Shown here: piece by piece, positions 34,372 through 43,421 of the stretch
Position numbering within the stretch: the stretch's first letter is position 1
Layout of the letters: each line of letters begins with the position of its first letter
Assembly: GCA_025517465.1 (NCBI GenBank)
Contig: JAOPKE010000006.1
Location: forward strand, 1-64,000
Direction of reading: 5' to 3'
From: Halobacteria archaeon HArc-gm2
Lineage (GTDB): Archaea; Halobacteriota; Halobacteria; Halobacteriales; Haloarculaceae
DNA length: 64,000 nt
Translations under genes and position numbers: made by a program
Notes under the pieces: generated by a model
Seen by the model: the letters and a program-made list of their open reading frames with translations, nothing else
Databases searched by the model: none
Told to the model about the DNA's origin: nothing

Positions 34372-35571
34372 ATGTCCCTCGACAAGGCAGAAACGGGATC
34401 GGTCCGGGTCGGGTTGGCGCGGGAACACCTCGCCTGGTGGGTGCTCGGTGTCGTATTCCTCGGCGTCACTGCGTTCGTCGCGTTCGAGTACCTCCCCTGG
34501 ATCGTCTTCGGGCTCTTCGTCTACTACGTCGCGCGCCCGATCACTCGCTGGCTCGAATCCCGCATCGGTTCGGCCGGACTGGCCGCCGCCGCGACGATAC
34601 TCCTCATCGTCGTTCCCTTCGTGGTCTTCGTCGCGGCGTTCTTCGTGATCGCACTCGGACAGTTCGTCGACGCCCTGGCCGGCGTTCCGATCCAGGCGGT
34701 CGTCGAGAGGCTGCCGTTTCAGGTTCCCACCCCGGTCCCGAACACGCCCGAAGACGTGTACCAGACGGTCGTCGTCTTGATCCAGGAGCCGTCCGTCCAG
34801 TCCACCGTCGTGACTATCAGCGGGGCGCTCGGCGCCGTCGGCGCGACGCTCTACAACGTGTTCCTCTCCGTCCTCCTGGCGTTCTTCCTGCTCGTCAACG
34901 ACCGCCGCCTCGCGGGCTGGTTCACTACGGAGGTATTCGACGAAGACAGTCTCGCAACCGACTACTTCCGGGGCGTCGACGCGGGATTCAATTCGGTGTA
35001 CTTCGGCTACACCCTGACGATATTCGCCATCATGGTTCTGACGGCGCTCATATACACCGCGTTCAATCTCTTCGCACCCGGCACGCTCGCGATTCCGTCG
35101 ATCGTCCTCCTCGCCGTCGTCACGGGCCTGTTCACGCTGGTTCCGCTCGTCGGTCGGTCCATCGTATACCTCTTCATCGCGGTGGTCCTCGGGATCCAGG
35201 CCGTTTCGATCGATCCGGTACTGCTCTGGTTCCCGGTCGTATTCTTGCTCGTGATGGCGCTCGTGTTCGACAACGTCGTGCGGACGTACATCCGGCCGTA
35301 CCTCTCGGGACGGCTATTCGCGACCGCGCTCGTCATGTTCGCCTACCTCCTCGGTCCCGCGCTGTTCGGCTGGTACGGCATCTTCCTCGGCCCGCTGCTG
35401 CTCGTGCTGATCGTCGGGTTCATGCGACAGATCCTCCCGGTACTCGCCCACCCGGAGCGAAAGCGGAGCCGCGTCTCGTCGAAACGGACCCTCGACGAGT
35501 ACGTCGAGGAGACGCGGAAGGAACCGCGTTCGCCGTCCGAATCGGGGGCGGAAGAGGGAACGCCGGGATGA
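34372..35571 (+). CDS. AI-2E family transporter (paralog)
   Basis: 399 residues from MSLDKAETGS. The start is supported by a TATA-like TTTATG at 34341-34346, 25 nt upstream, typical of leaderless transcripts; a GTG at 34324 lies upstream of that box. The AI-2E layout is the same as in the protein at 7405-8637, with VTGLFTLVPLVGRSIVYL and LLGPALFGWYGIFLGPLL near the end and an acidic tail. Export role by family; substrate unknown. It is followed by an MFS fragment. Confidence 0.88.
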   Translation: MSLDKAETGSVRVGLAREHLAWWVLGVVFLGVTAFVAFEYLPWIVFGLFVYYVARPITRWLESRIGSAGLAAAATILLIVVPFVVFVAAFFVIALGQFVDALAGVPIQAVVERLPFQVPTPVPNTPEDVYQTVVVLIQEPSVQSTVVTISGALGAVGATLYNVFLSVLLAFFLLVNDRRLAGWFTTEVFDEDSLATDYFRGVDAGFNSVYFGYTLTIFAIMVLTALIYTAFNLFAPGTLAIPSIVLLAVVTGLFTLVPLVGRSIVYLFIAVVLGIQAVSIDPVLLWFPVVFLLVMALVFDNVVRTYIRPYLSGRLFATALVMFAYLLGPALFGWYGIFLGPLLLVLIVGFMRQILPVLAHPERKRSRVSSKRTLDEYVEETRKEPRSPSESGAEEGTPG

Positions 35572-35619
35572 CTGTGCGTGAACGATCCGGCCCGCGTGGG
35601 CGACGGCGCTCGGATCTGA

Positions 35620-36087
35620 CTGGACGCCGTCCCCGAGTCGTTCTCGGACGTCTCCTCGGGGGTGATCAACTCGCTGAGCCAGCTCGGGTACGCGTTCGGG
35701 ACGGCCGTCGCCGGGTCGGTCCAGCTCTCGCAGTTCTACGCGAGCGTCGTCGACGGCGTGACGCTACTGGCGACCGGGACGACGGTCTCGTCGGACGAAC
35801 GGCGAGAGCTCACCGTGAAGCTAGAAGACGGTCTCGAGACGGCGACCGAGGCCCAGCAGCAGGCGTTCGTGAACGGCCTCGAGCCAGAAGTGCAACGGCA
35901 GGTCCGCGAGATTATCCAGAACGCGATGGTGACCGCCCAGCAGAGCGTGCTGGTTATTCTCGTTGTGTTCGTCCTCTTCACGCTCGTCGTGGCGAGTTTC
36001 CTGCCCCTGCGGAAACCGCGGCGGGAGTCCGAGTCAACGCCGGCGACTCGGTCGGACGAGGGAGTATCGGAACCCTCGGGAGAGTGA
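35620..36087 (+). pseudogene. C-terminal fragment of an MFS (DHA2-type) transporter
   Basis: The frame opens after a TGA at 35617-35619 and reads AVPESFSDVSSGVINSLSQ then LGYAFGTAVAGSV, the conserved stretch before the last helices of 14-helix drug:proton antiporters (compare SGV-N-SQLG-AFGTA-AGSV). One final membrane helix (VLVILVVFVLFTLVVASF) and a basic tail follow. The first ~400 residues of such a transporter are absent, so it is probably a remnant. Confidence 0.65.
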
Positions 36088-36113
36088 TCGACGCAGGCGG
36101 CGGATCCGCCGTT

Positions 36114-36803
36114 TCACCGGTCACGTCGGCCCTTCGCGACGATGGTGTCGACCGCGGCCGTCACGGCCAGGACGAACGCGTCGTCCTCGCCTGCCATCAC
36201 CTCCACGCCGTAGATGTCCCGGAACCGGAACCACCGTTTCGAGACGCTGGCGACCGGCGAACCCTCCCGCGTGATAGCGTACTCGTGGGCGAAGATGTTC
36301 CCCTGCACGTGGAGGTTCGGTCCGCCGGCGACCTCTACTTCGAATCGGTCGCGCAACGGCGTCACGAGCGCCTGGTGGATGGTCGCGACGCGCCGGCCGT
36401 CTCGCTCGATCACCATCGTGTTTCTGACTCTGGCGACGCGCTCCTGGATCCGGTAGCGGTGTCGCCCGTTCACGTCGCTGAATTCGATGGTATTCCGCGC
36501 CCGCAGCAGCTTCCCGTCGACTTTGAACGCCGGCACGCCGTCGGCCGTCTCGACGACGAAGTCGTCGCCGAAGCTCACGAGTCGCTCGCGCATCCGATAG
36601 AACGTCGCCTCACCGGGACGGCCCGGTTGCTCGACGGACCGTTCGCCCGGCGGTGCTATTGGCTGTCCGTTCTGCGATGGGGCGGGTCGACCGCGCTGCG
36701 GTGAAACGGGCTGTCCGCCAGGCGGTCCGGCGCCACCACGCCGGCGGGCGCGCCGGCGCGCTCTGCGCTCCTTCCGTCGCTGACCGCCGGGGCCCGGACT
36801 CAT
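36114..36803 (-). CDS. LURP-one-related (Tubby-like barrel) protein
   Basis: 229 residues. The N-terminal ~65 residues are basic and Pro/Gly/Gln-rich (RRKERRARRRARRRGG), then a LURP-one/Tubby C-like barrel: RMRERLVSFGDDFVVETADG, AFKVDGKLLRARNTIEF, ANLHVQG-type strands and VSKRWFRFRDIYGVEV. Prokaryotic members are proposed to bind membranes or act as scramblase-like proteins; function here is unknown. The basic tail could contact membrane or nucleic acid. Confidence 0.82.
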   Translation of the reverse strand: MSPGPGGQRRKERRARRRARRRGGAGPPGGQPVSPQRGRPAPSQNGQPIAPPGERSVEQPGRPGEATFYRMRERLVSFGDDFVVETADGVPAFKVDGKLLRARNTIEFSDVNGRHRYRIQERVARVRNTMVIERDGRRVATIHQALVTPLRDRFEVEVAGGPNLHVQGNIFAHEYAITREGSPVASVSKRWFRFRDIYGVEVMAGEDDAFVLAVTAAVDTIVAKGRRDR

Positions 36804-37382
36804 CCGGCCACCCCCGTCGACGGCTCTCGGCCTCTCTTCGACAGCGCTTGCAGGTCGGTCGTGACGAGTGCTGGTTCTGGCATACGTTCGGAAACTCCGG
36901 GTGATCCGTAGCGGAGTGACGGACCGGATCCCGGAAGTACCGTTCTTCGACCGTCTGCTTTGTTATGACCCTCCACTGTCAAACAGACCGAGACTATCGG
37001 CGACGAACGCCGCGTTTCGCTCGCGGAAAGGGAACGCTATCTGCGACGCCAGCGTTTCCGAACGACGGACCGACCGGTAAGTCCACCTGTCGTCGTCGGT
37101 CGACCGGATCAGGATCCAGACGGACGCCCTCCCCCAGCAACCCAGTGAGACGGTCGCCGCTCGCCAACCGACGGGGCAGTTTCCGACCGGTTTGTGAGAG
37201 GGAACTGCGCTGGCAGGGGCGCCGCTTATATTCGTCTAGAGCCTACCCGATTCACCGAACGTTCCGGCGCCGGGAACCGCTATCGGACCGGCGTCAGCAG
37301 TATCCGGCGTGGGCCGTCGAGAACCGGATCCGCCGGTCCTCGCGCCCCGAATCAGCGCACGACCTGTGGGAACCCGAAGAAA

Positions 37383-37613
37383 ATGAACACCCACGACGAC
37401 AGATCCACCGCACCAGCGTATCCCGACGCGACGCCAGTCGAACAGCACCTCGTCATCGACAGGACGGACTGGGTCCCGGGGAAACACCCCGACCAGCACC
37501 GCCGGTGGGACGGCCAGACGGCCTACCGCGAGCGCTACTTCCGCTGCATCAGATGCGGCGCCGAACGCTCCTCGAAGGCCGACTTCCCGCCCGAGTGCGA
37601 CCCCGAGGGCTGA
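37383..37613 (+). CDS. Small zinc-finger protein
   Basis: 76 residues from MNTHDDRSTAPAY. A conserved-looking core (RTDWVPGKHPDQHRRWDG, RYFRCIRCGAERSSKADFPPEC) holds a CxxC and a later Cys, consistent with one zinc site. Such tiny finger proteins are common in haloarchaea and mostly uncharacterised. The 579 bp before it hold nothing I can identify apart from an isolated ATAACAA at 36960-36966 with no gene start in range. Confidence 0.65.
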   Translation: MNTHDDRSTAPAYPDATPVEQHLVIDRTDWVPGKHPDQHRRWDGQTAYRERYFRCIRCGAERSSKADFPPECDPEG

Positions 37614-37734
37614 GCCCCGCGAACGGTCGCTTCGCGGCCGTGTCCCGACGAGACGTGAAACCGCGAGTCAGCGAGCCTCTGGCGCCACGGGTGCGATACG
37701 CCCCCTGAGCGCCAGTGCAGGGAGCCGCGCGACC

Positions 37735-37876
37735 GGTCGGAACCGCTGCTCGCGGGTCACTTCGTTCCCCGTTCACTCGTACCTTGGTTCCTCCCTTCGG
37801 TCGGAACGGCTGCTCGCGGGTCACTTCGTTCCCCGCTCACTCGTCCCTTGGTTCCTCCCTTCGGTCGGAACCAAGC
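37735..37876. repeat. Tandem 64-bp duplication plus partial third unit
   Basis: Units at 37735-37798 and 37799-37862 share ggtcggaac, tgctcgcgggtcacttcg, ttcccc and ttggttcctcccttc. A third partial unit, ggtcggaaccaagc, follows. It lies between convergent genes and contains GGTTCC/GGAACC arms. Possibly a duplicated terminator. Confidence 0.75.
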
Positions 37877-37879
37877 TGT

Positions 37880-39289
37880 CTACGCCCGCTCCAGGTCTTC
37901 CTCGCCGGCCAGCTGCACCTCGTCGTCGGTGATGCTGGCGATGTTCTCCGGCTCCAGCGGGTAGGCGTCGTCGTCGTGGCCGCCCCAGTCGAGGACCGAC
38001 TTGATGCGGTCGGTGAGCGACGGGTGAGCGTCGACGTACATCGTGCCGCCCTCGACGTCGGTGACCATACCGACCTCCTCGCCCGTGGCGTCGACGACCA
38101 TCTTCCCCTCGTCGGCCTCCGTCGGCATCACTCTGTGTTCGCCGGCGTCCGCGTCGGCCGTCGCGGTGGGGGGTTCCGTACCGGCCGTGGCCTCCGGGTC
38201 AGCGGTCGTCTCCATGTCGTCAGCCGTCATATCGTCGTCGGCCATTTCCGTGTCGGCCATCGTCTCCGACCCGCCGATCGTTCCAGTCGTCCCGGTGTCG
38301 GCCATGGCCTCCCGGTCGAGGAACTCGCGGTCCTCGTCCGTGGCGATCTCGGTCTCGACGTCCCGGCTGCTGATCGTCTCGGCCGAGAGCGTACTGCCGG
38401 TGGTGAGGTCGCCGGTGTACTCCCGCCGGACGCGCAGCTCCTCCTCGACGGTCTTGCGTTCGAGCAACGTCGTCTCGACGACCTCGCCCTCGCGGAACTC
38501 GCTCTCGATTGCCCCGCTCTCGATGACCTCGTTGGCACGCCCCCCGGAGGCGAGCATGTCGCCCTCCAGGATCGTCTCCTGGACGCCCTCGATGTCGACG
38601 CGCTCCTCGATGGAGTCCGTCTCGACGGTCTCGGTCTCCGTCGCGTCCGTGTCGACGATGCGGCTCTCGATGGTCAGCTGTTCGAGGACCTCCCTGGTCA
38701 CCGCCCAGTCCTCGTCGACCTCGACCGTGACCTCGATGTCGTCGCCGGTGCTCTCGTAGCCCGTCTCGAACAGCTCGTCGTCGACCATCTCGTCGTCGAT
38801 GTCGACAGCGGTGACCTCGCAGTGGTCGACCTCGCGCGAGACGAGTTCGGCGTCGACGATGCTCTCCTCGACGACGGCGCGGTCGACGACCTCGCTCTCG
38901 ACGGTGGCCTCCTCGACGATGGTCTCCTCGATCACCGTCGTCTCGGTGATCGTCGAGGTGACCGTCTCGCCGGCCATCAGCCGTTGCTCGACGTCCTCGG
39001 CGTCCAGCCGGCTCACCATCTCGTTCCGTGCGAGGACGTCGAAGGGGCGCGAGTCCCGGTTCCGGCGGATCACGACCATCTCGTTCTCGTCGATTTCCCG
39101 GTGGAAGTCGTCCCACGTCATCTCTTCGTGGTGCTCCCGTCGGTCCGATTCCGGGAGGATCTCCACGGTGTCCTCCCCGCCACTTTCGCGCCTGACCGGC
39201 GTCGCTTCGTGTTCGTCGGCCCAGGTCTCGATGCGGTCGGGATCTGTCGTTACCTCGCTCTCGCTCGGTGTGTCGTCGTCTCGGGGCAT
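37880..39289 (-). CDS. YsnF-like stress protein with central beta-repeat region
   Basis: 469 residues from MPRDDDTPSESE. The N-terminal ~110 residues include VEILPESDRREHHEEMTWDD. Residues about 100-330 are a Thr/Val/Glu-rich repeat with hydrophobic residues at fixed spacing (TVIEETIVEEATVESEVV), suggesting a beta-helix or solenoid. An acidic Met/Thr linker leads to a C-terminal PRC-barrel-like domain (GKMVVDATGEEVGMVTDV to IASITDDEVQL). It resembles DUF2382/YsnF and PRC-barrel stress proteins but is larger. Function unknown. Confidence 0.7.
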   Translation of the reverse strand: MPRDDDTPSESEVTTDPDRIETWADEHEATPVRRESGGEDTVEILPESDRREHHEEMTWDDFHREIDENEMVVIRRNRDSRPFDVLARNEMVSRLDAEDVEQRLMAGETVTSTITETTVIEETIVEEATVESEVVDRAVVEESIVDAELVSREVDHCEVTAVDIDDEMVDDELFETGYESTGDDIEVTVEVDEDWAVTREVLEQLTIESRIVDTDATETETVETDSIEERVDIEGVQETILEGDMLASGGRANEVIESGAIESEFREGEVVETTLLERKTVEEELRVRREYTGDLTTGSTLSAETISSRDVETEIATDEDREFLDREAMADTGTTGTIGGSETMADTEMADDDMTADDMETTADPEATAGTEPPTATADADAGEHRVMPTEADEGKMVVDATGEEVGMVTDVEGGTMYVDAHPSLTDRIKSVLDWGGHDDDAYPLEPENIASITDDEVQLAGEEDLERA

Positions 39290-39451
39290 GGCTACACACA
39301 TCAATTGATCTTCACGATTCATAAGTATGCGCCCACCCCCGTACCACCGGTAAAATTGCGAGACGATATCGGTGTGCTTACTGAATTTTGGCGACAAATA
39401 CGACCTGCCGTATTTATCTGGGTCGATAGGCTAGTGTGTAATGGAGACACA

Positions 39452-40204
39452 ATGACACGAACGACAGCGCTGGCGTTACAGGTCGACGTTCCGCAGTATC
39501 TGGAGAGCACGATCGCAGACATCGTCGCGTTCCTGCCGAGACTCGTCGCGGCACTGGTCGTGTTGCTCATCGGCTGGGTCGTCGGCGTCGCGGCGGCCAG
39601 AGTCGTCAGCAGACTGACCGATGCGGTCGAACTGGACAGAATGGTCCTCGATACACCTCTCGGCCGGATAATGGGCGGATCGCGCCAGGCCGTCTCGGAC
39701 ACCTTCGGTGCCATCGCGAAGTGGTTCGTCTACGCGCTGGCCATCCTCGCGGCGGCGAACGTCCTCGCGATCCCGTTGCTGTCCCAGTGGATAGGGACCG
39801 CAGTCTCGTACCTGCCCGCGTTCATCGCCGGCCTGGCGGTGATCGTCATCGGCTTCGTCGTCGCGGACTTCATCGGCGACACCATGATGAAGACGCGGGC
39901 AGCGACGGAGACGGCCTACACGTCGTGGTTCGCCACCGGAACGCGCGTGTTCCTCTACTTCACCGCGATCGTGATCGGGCTGGACACGATGGGGATCGAC
40001 GTCAGCATCCTCTACGTGTTCGCCAACGCCATCGCGTGGGGCGTCGCCGCGGCCCTCGCCCTCGGCGTCGGTCTCGCCATCGGCTGGGGCGGCCACGAGT
40101 ACGTCGCCAACAACATCAACCAGTGGATGGGACGCGCGTCCGAGGGGACGCCCACCCCGGAGGAGCCACGCCAGACCGACGGGGGGAGCGAATCGCGCAG
40201 CTAA
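39452..40204 (+). CDS. Mechanosensitive-channel-like conserved TM helix protein
   Basis: 250 residues. Paired helices of the conserved TM-helix family (PF05552, found in CmpX-like proteins and MscS relatives) are visible: IVAFLPRLVAALVVLLIGWVV and YLPAFIAGLAVIVIGFVVAD, then two more membrane segments and a Gly/Ala helix ALALGVGLAIGWGGHEYV. It lacks the large soluble MscS vestibule. A role in turgor or membrane stress is plausible. Divergent from the YsnF-like gene, with a 162-bp shared spacer. Confidence 0.82.
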   Translation: MTRTTALALQVDVPQYLESTIADIVAFLPRLVAALVVLLIGWVVGVAAARVVSRLTDAVELDRMVLDTPLGRIMGGSRQAVSDTFGAIAKWFVYALAILAAANVLAIPLLSQWIGTAVSYLPAFIAGLAVIVIGFVVADFIGDTMMKTRAATETAYTSWFATGTRVFLYFTAIVIGLDTMGIDVSILYVFANAIAWGVAAALALGVGLAIGWGGHEYVANNINQWMGRASEGTPTPEEPRQTDGGSESRS

Positions 40205-40260
40205 CGACGACGAACGCGCAGCGGCACCGAACGCGGCGCTGGCTCCCCCACAGCCAAGGC

Positions 40261-40536
40261 TCACTCCTCGGGGCGGAACCTCGCGTCCCCGTCCTGGGAG
40301 ATAGTGATGCGGAACCCCTCGTAGGAGAACGACACTTCGACGTCGGAACCGGAGCGTGGCGGTTCGGAGAAGATGTCGTCGACGACGTGGCCGACGGCGT
40401 CGTACAGCGGCGAGAGCTCGTCGCTCTCGACCCCTTTCAGCGCAGCGACCGTCTCGGTGACGTCGACGTTGGGCTGGCCCCGCGCCGGGTCGAACGTCGT
40501 CTCGTACCCGCCGCCGTCGGCCACTTCGTCTGCCAT
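40261..40536 (-). CDS. HalOD1 output-domain protein
   Basis: 91 residues. The HalOD1 fold covers the whole chain: TVAALKGVESDELSPLYDAV, then DVEVSFSYEGFRITISQDGD. It stands alone without a sensor domain, as many family members do. Convergent with the mechanosensitive-like gene with a 56-bp gap. Regulatory role inferred from family only. Confidence 0.85.
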   Translation of the reverse strand: MADEVADGGGYETTFDPARGQPNVDVTETVAALKGVESDELSPLYDAVGHVVDDIFSEPPRSGSDVEVSFSYEGFRITISQDGDARFRPEE

Positions 40537-40839
40537 AATCTACTGTCCCATCCATTCGTTTTAGTTCTTGTCCGTCGCGGAACGGCCCCACCGTCCCGCG
40601 TTCACCGCCGCTCGACCCGGCCAACTCGCTCGTGGCGCCGGACGTCGAGAGAGACGACGTCGGCAGACCGCCACTATCCGGTCGAAGATACAGCTTCGTC
40701 GGGATCGAGCAAACGCGAAGCGTTTGCGATGTGTGACGAGTCTCCGGCCGACCTCGTGTCATTCTGCAAGCCTTTATTGGGGTCTGGGGCGAACCGTCAG
40801 ATAGTCGGCCGCCCCAGCAGCAGCGGCCGACGGAGACCT

Positions 40840-41703
40840 ATGACACCGTACCAGGGAAATTCCCCCAGCCAGCCACGGGGACGGCGACCGTCGGGTACCG
40901 AGTACCAGCAACCGCCAGCGCGCGGCCCGCAGCAGCCGTCGGGCGGTCAACCCCAGGGCCAGCCCCAGCAGGGCCGACCGCCACAGGGCGGACAGCAGGG
41001 GCCACCAGGACAGCCGATTGGTAGCCAGCCGCGGGGACAACCAACGCAAGGACAACCAACGCAGGGACAACCACCGCAGGGGCAGGGACCGATACCACAG
41101 GGGCAGCCGCCACAGGGACCGCCCCAGCAACAGCCCGGCGGAGGACAGCCACAGATGCCCGTCCAGGGCGCGCCACCGCAGGGGAGCGCCCGGATGCAGC
41201 CACAGCAGGGGCTCCAGGGGAGCACGCAGATGCCTCAGCCCGGCGGCCAGCCTCCGCGCAGTAGCGGAATGCGCACGCGGCCGATCCGGGTCGAGGAGAT
41301 CGTCGAGGACGACGTCGTCACGGCCAAGCGCGACACGCCCATCTCGGACGTCGTCGCGAAGATGGCCGCGGAAGACGTCGGCAGCGTGGTTGTGGTCGAG
41401 GGCGAACAGCCGGTCGGCGTCGTCACCGACCGGAGCGTCGCCCTCGCGCTCGAGAATACCCCCGACATCGCCAGCAAGCAAGCCGGCGACCTCGTCAGCG
41501 GTGACCTCGTCACTGCCACGACGAGTATGAGCGTCTTCGACGCCCTCCAGCAGCTCAGCGACGAGGGGATCCGCCGGTTGCCCATCGTCGACGATAGCGG
41601 CGACCTCCAGGGCATCATCACGCTCGACGACGTTCTCGTCCTCCTGGGCAGCGAACTCAACAAGGCCGGCGAGACGATCAAGAAACAGTCGCCACGACTG
41701 TAG
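40840..41703 (+). CDS. CBS-pair protein with Gln/Pro/Gly-rich N-terminal half
   Basis: 287 residues. Residues 1-~148 are a low-complexity Gln/Pro/Gly segment with repeats such as GQPTQGQPTQGQPPQGQ. Residues ~150-287 hold two CBS motifs: VVTAKRDTPISDVVAKMA through GVVTDRSVALA, and LVTATTSMSVFDALQQL through GIITLDDVLVLL. The CBS pair probably binds an adenine nucleotide. A long Gln-rich arm on a CBS module is unusual and links it to the other Gln-rich proteins in the window. Function unknown. Confidence 0.82.
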   Translation: MTPYQGNSPSQPRGRRPSGTEYQQPPARGPQQPSGGQPQGQPQQGRPPQGGQQGPPGQPIGSQPRGQPTQGQPTQGQPPQGQGPIPQGQPPQGPPQQQPGGGQPQMPVQGAPPQGSARMQPQQGLQGSTQMPQPGGQPPRSSGMRTRPIRVEEIVEDDVVTAKRDTPISDVVAKMAAEDVGSVVVVEGEQPVGVVTDRSVALALENTPDIASKQAGDLVSGDLVTATTSMSVFDALQQLSDEGIRRLPIVDDSGDLQGIITLDDVLVLLGSELNKAGETIKKQSPRL

Positions 41704-41846
41704 CCGGCGGTCGACCGAACGTGCAGTCACTTCCCCGCTCGTGACGCCCCGACCAGCGCCTCGATGGGGCGCCGACAGTCGTCCGGTGGTCCGCCCCGGA
41801 TTCACCGTCTTCCGGCAGCGTCTCCGCCTCGAATCGACCGGGCCGA

Positions 41847-42206
41847 CTAGACGCCGGGGATACCGATGGCGGAGAACGACGTGATGCCCAGCAGCGCGAG
41901 CACGTAGAGGATGACGACCGTGGCGATCCAGGCGATCAGGGCGATACCGATGGCCTCGACCCAGCCGCCGGGGTAGCGGTAGTTGATCACGGCGATGTAC
42001 GCGAGCAACGCCAGCAGCGCCCCGAGCAGCGGGATCCAGCCGAGGAACGCGGCGACGATGAACCAGACCAGCGACGCGATGAGCGCCGTGACGATGGCGT
42101 AGGTGTAGTCCTCGACGTCGGTGAGGATACTCGCGCCCAGGTAGATCCCGGCCGCACCGATGAGCAGGCTGACGACGAAGCCGATGATGGACTCGACGAG
42201 TGCCAT
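41847..42206 (-). CDS. Haloarchaeal four-helix membrane protein
   Basis: 119 residues with four hydrophobic segments and few loops (GFVVSLLIGAAGIYLGA, TALIASLVWFIVAAFLGW, LLALLAYIAVINYRYPGG). No known catalytic motif. A TTTATAAC element about 30 nt upstream of the ATG (42237-42244) supports the start. Function unknown. Confidence 0.8.
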   Translation of the reverse strand: MALVESIIGFVVSLLIGAAGIYLGASILTDVEDYTYAIVTALIASLVWFIVAAFLGWIPLLGALLALLAYIAVINYRYPGGWVEAIGIALIAWIATVVILYVLALLGITSFSAIGIPGV

Positions 42207-42424
42207 ACGCTCGTCTGCGGCGGGGCGGCCTTTAGTTATAAATCGGTTTTTGCCCTGGACGGGGTGAACCGCCGGCAGTTTGCAGATACTCCCCCGTTTC
42301 TGAGCGGATTGTCGTCGGCTGCATCGACCTGGTTTCGGGTTAGTAGCGGCGTCGTCTGGCGATCCGGGTCGACCCTATCTCCTTAGGCATCCTGAATTTG
42401 ACGATGGGAGGGAAATAGTGAGAT

Positions 42425-42763
42425 ATGTACTCACGCGTCGGTGACAGCATCGGCCGAACCGAGCGAACGGACGCCACCGGACCGCCCGCGGAGGAACTCG
42501 CGGACGTGCTCGACGACCCGCACTGCCGACACCTCCTCGACGTCCTTCAAGAGGAAGACGGCCCGGTCCAGGAACCCGACCTGGCGAGACGCGTCGTGGC
42601 CCGGATCACCGGGACCACGGCCGACGCCGTCGACGACGACGTCCAGCGCCGGGTCCAGACCTGGCTCCACCACGGCCAGTTGCCGGTCCTCGACGAGTAC
42701 GGCGTCGTCGAGTTCGACGCCGACGCCGGCGAGATTGGCCTCGGACGAACGCCGCGTCCCTGA
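42425..42763 (+). CDS. DUF7344-type winged-helix protein
   Basis: 112 residues. The haloarchaeal winged-helix pattern is visible: LADVLDDPHCRHLLDVLQEE, an insert, VQRRVQTWLHHGQLPVLDEYG, then VVEFDADAGEIGL as the wing. It resembles the proteins at 51359 and 54155. Probably a DNA-binding regulator of unknown target. Roughly 340 bp without a recognisable gene follow it. Confidence 0.75.
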   Translation: MYSRVGDSIGRTERTDATGPPAEELADVLDDPHCRHLLDVLQEEDGPVQEPDLARRVVARITGTTADAVDDDVQRRVQTWLHHGQLPVLDEYGVVEFDADAGEIGLGRTPRP

Positions 42764-43102
42764 CCCGACGCGGTCGCGCTGTCACCGACTCTTTTCGCGC
42801 CGGTAATCGATTATTATCGCGAGACGGCGATCCATCGCTCGGAGCGCCACCGGGTCACCGAACGTCCTGCCACCCGGCCGGAAAGCCGGCCGTATCGGCG
42901 TGGCGGTGGCGATTTGCCGTCGCGTCCGGGCGGTCCGACGCGCCGACGGGACCGACTGGTAACCTGCTGGGGCGAAGCCGACGGCCCAGTGGTTAACAGT
43001 GATACCGCTGTTAAGTGGTGGACGGTGACGAGAAGGGATCGGCGCTATCGGTCGAGGCGACCGCCAGTGCTGTACACGGACGTCGCCCGCCGCCAGCAGC
43101 GG

Positions 43103-43337
43103 TCACTGTGCGTGCTGTTCCTCGTGGACCGGGAAGGCGACCTCGACGGTGGCCCGGTACTCGGTGACCTCGCCGACTTCCACCGTCACCGTCTTCCACC
43201 GTCGCCGTCTGGTCCTCGACCTCGACGCCGCGGATGTCGTCGATGGTCTTGCTCGCCTCTCGCACCGCCTCGTCGGCGGCGTCGTCCCACGATTCCGCTG
43301 ACGTCCCGAGAACCGTGACTACTTTGACGGCTGTCAT
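43103..43337 (-). pseudogene. Dodecin gene split by a 16-bp tandem duplication
   Basis: The first 48 codons read a normal dodecin (TAVKVVTVLGTSAESWDDAA, then IDDIRGVEVEDQTATVE). A near-duplicate 16-bp stretch, acggtggaagacggtg followed by acggtggaagtcggcg, shifts the frame. In the other frame the sequence continues as a normal dodecin end (VGEVTEYRATVEVAFPVHEE) and stops at 43103-43105. Removing 16 bp restores a 72-residue protein. Dodecins store flavin or riboflavin in haloarchaea. This is either a true frameshift or an assembly error. Confidence 0.8.
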
Positions 43338-43421
43338 ACCGACTCGAGATACGCGAGCACGAGACTATAAGGTCGGTACAGAGACAGTTTCGCCGGCGCC
43401 GAGAATTGCCACGTCGGCGCG

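Noticed and set aside
36960-36966. Isolated ATAACAA on the minus strand
   Set aside because: No start codon in the 25-36-nt range; consistent with the one or two chance occurrences expected.
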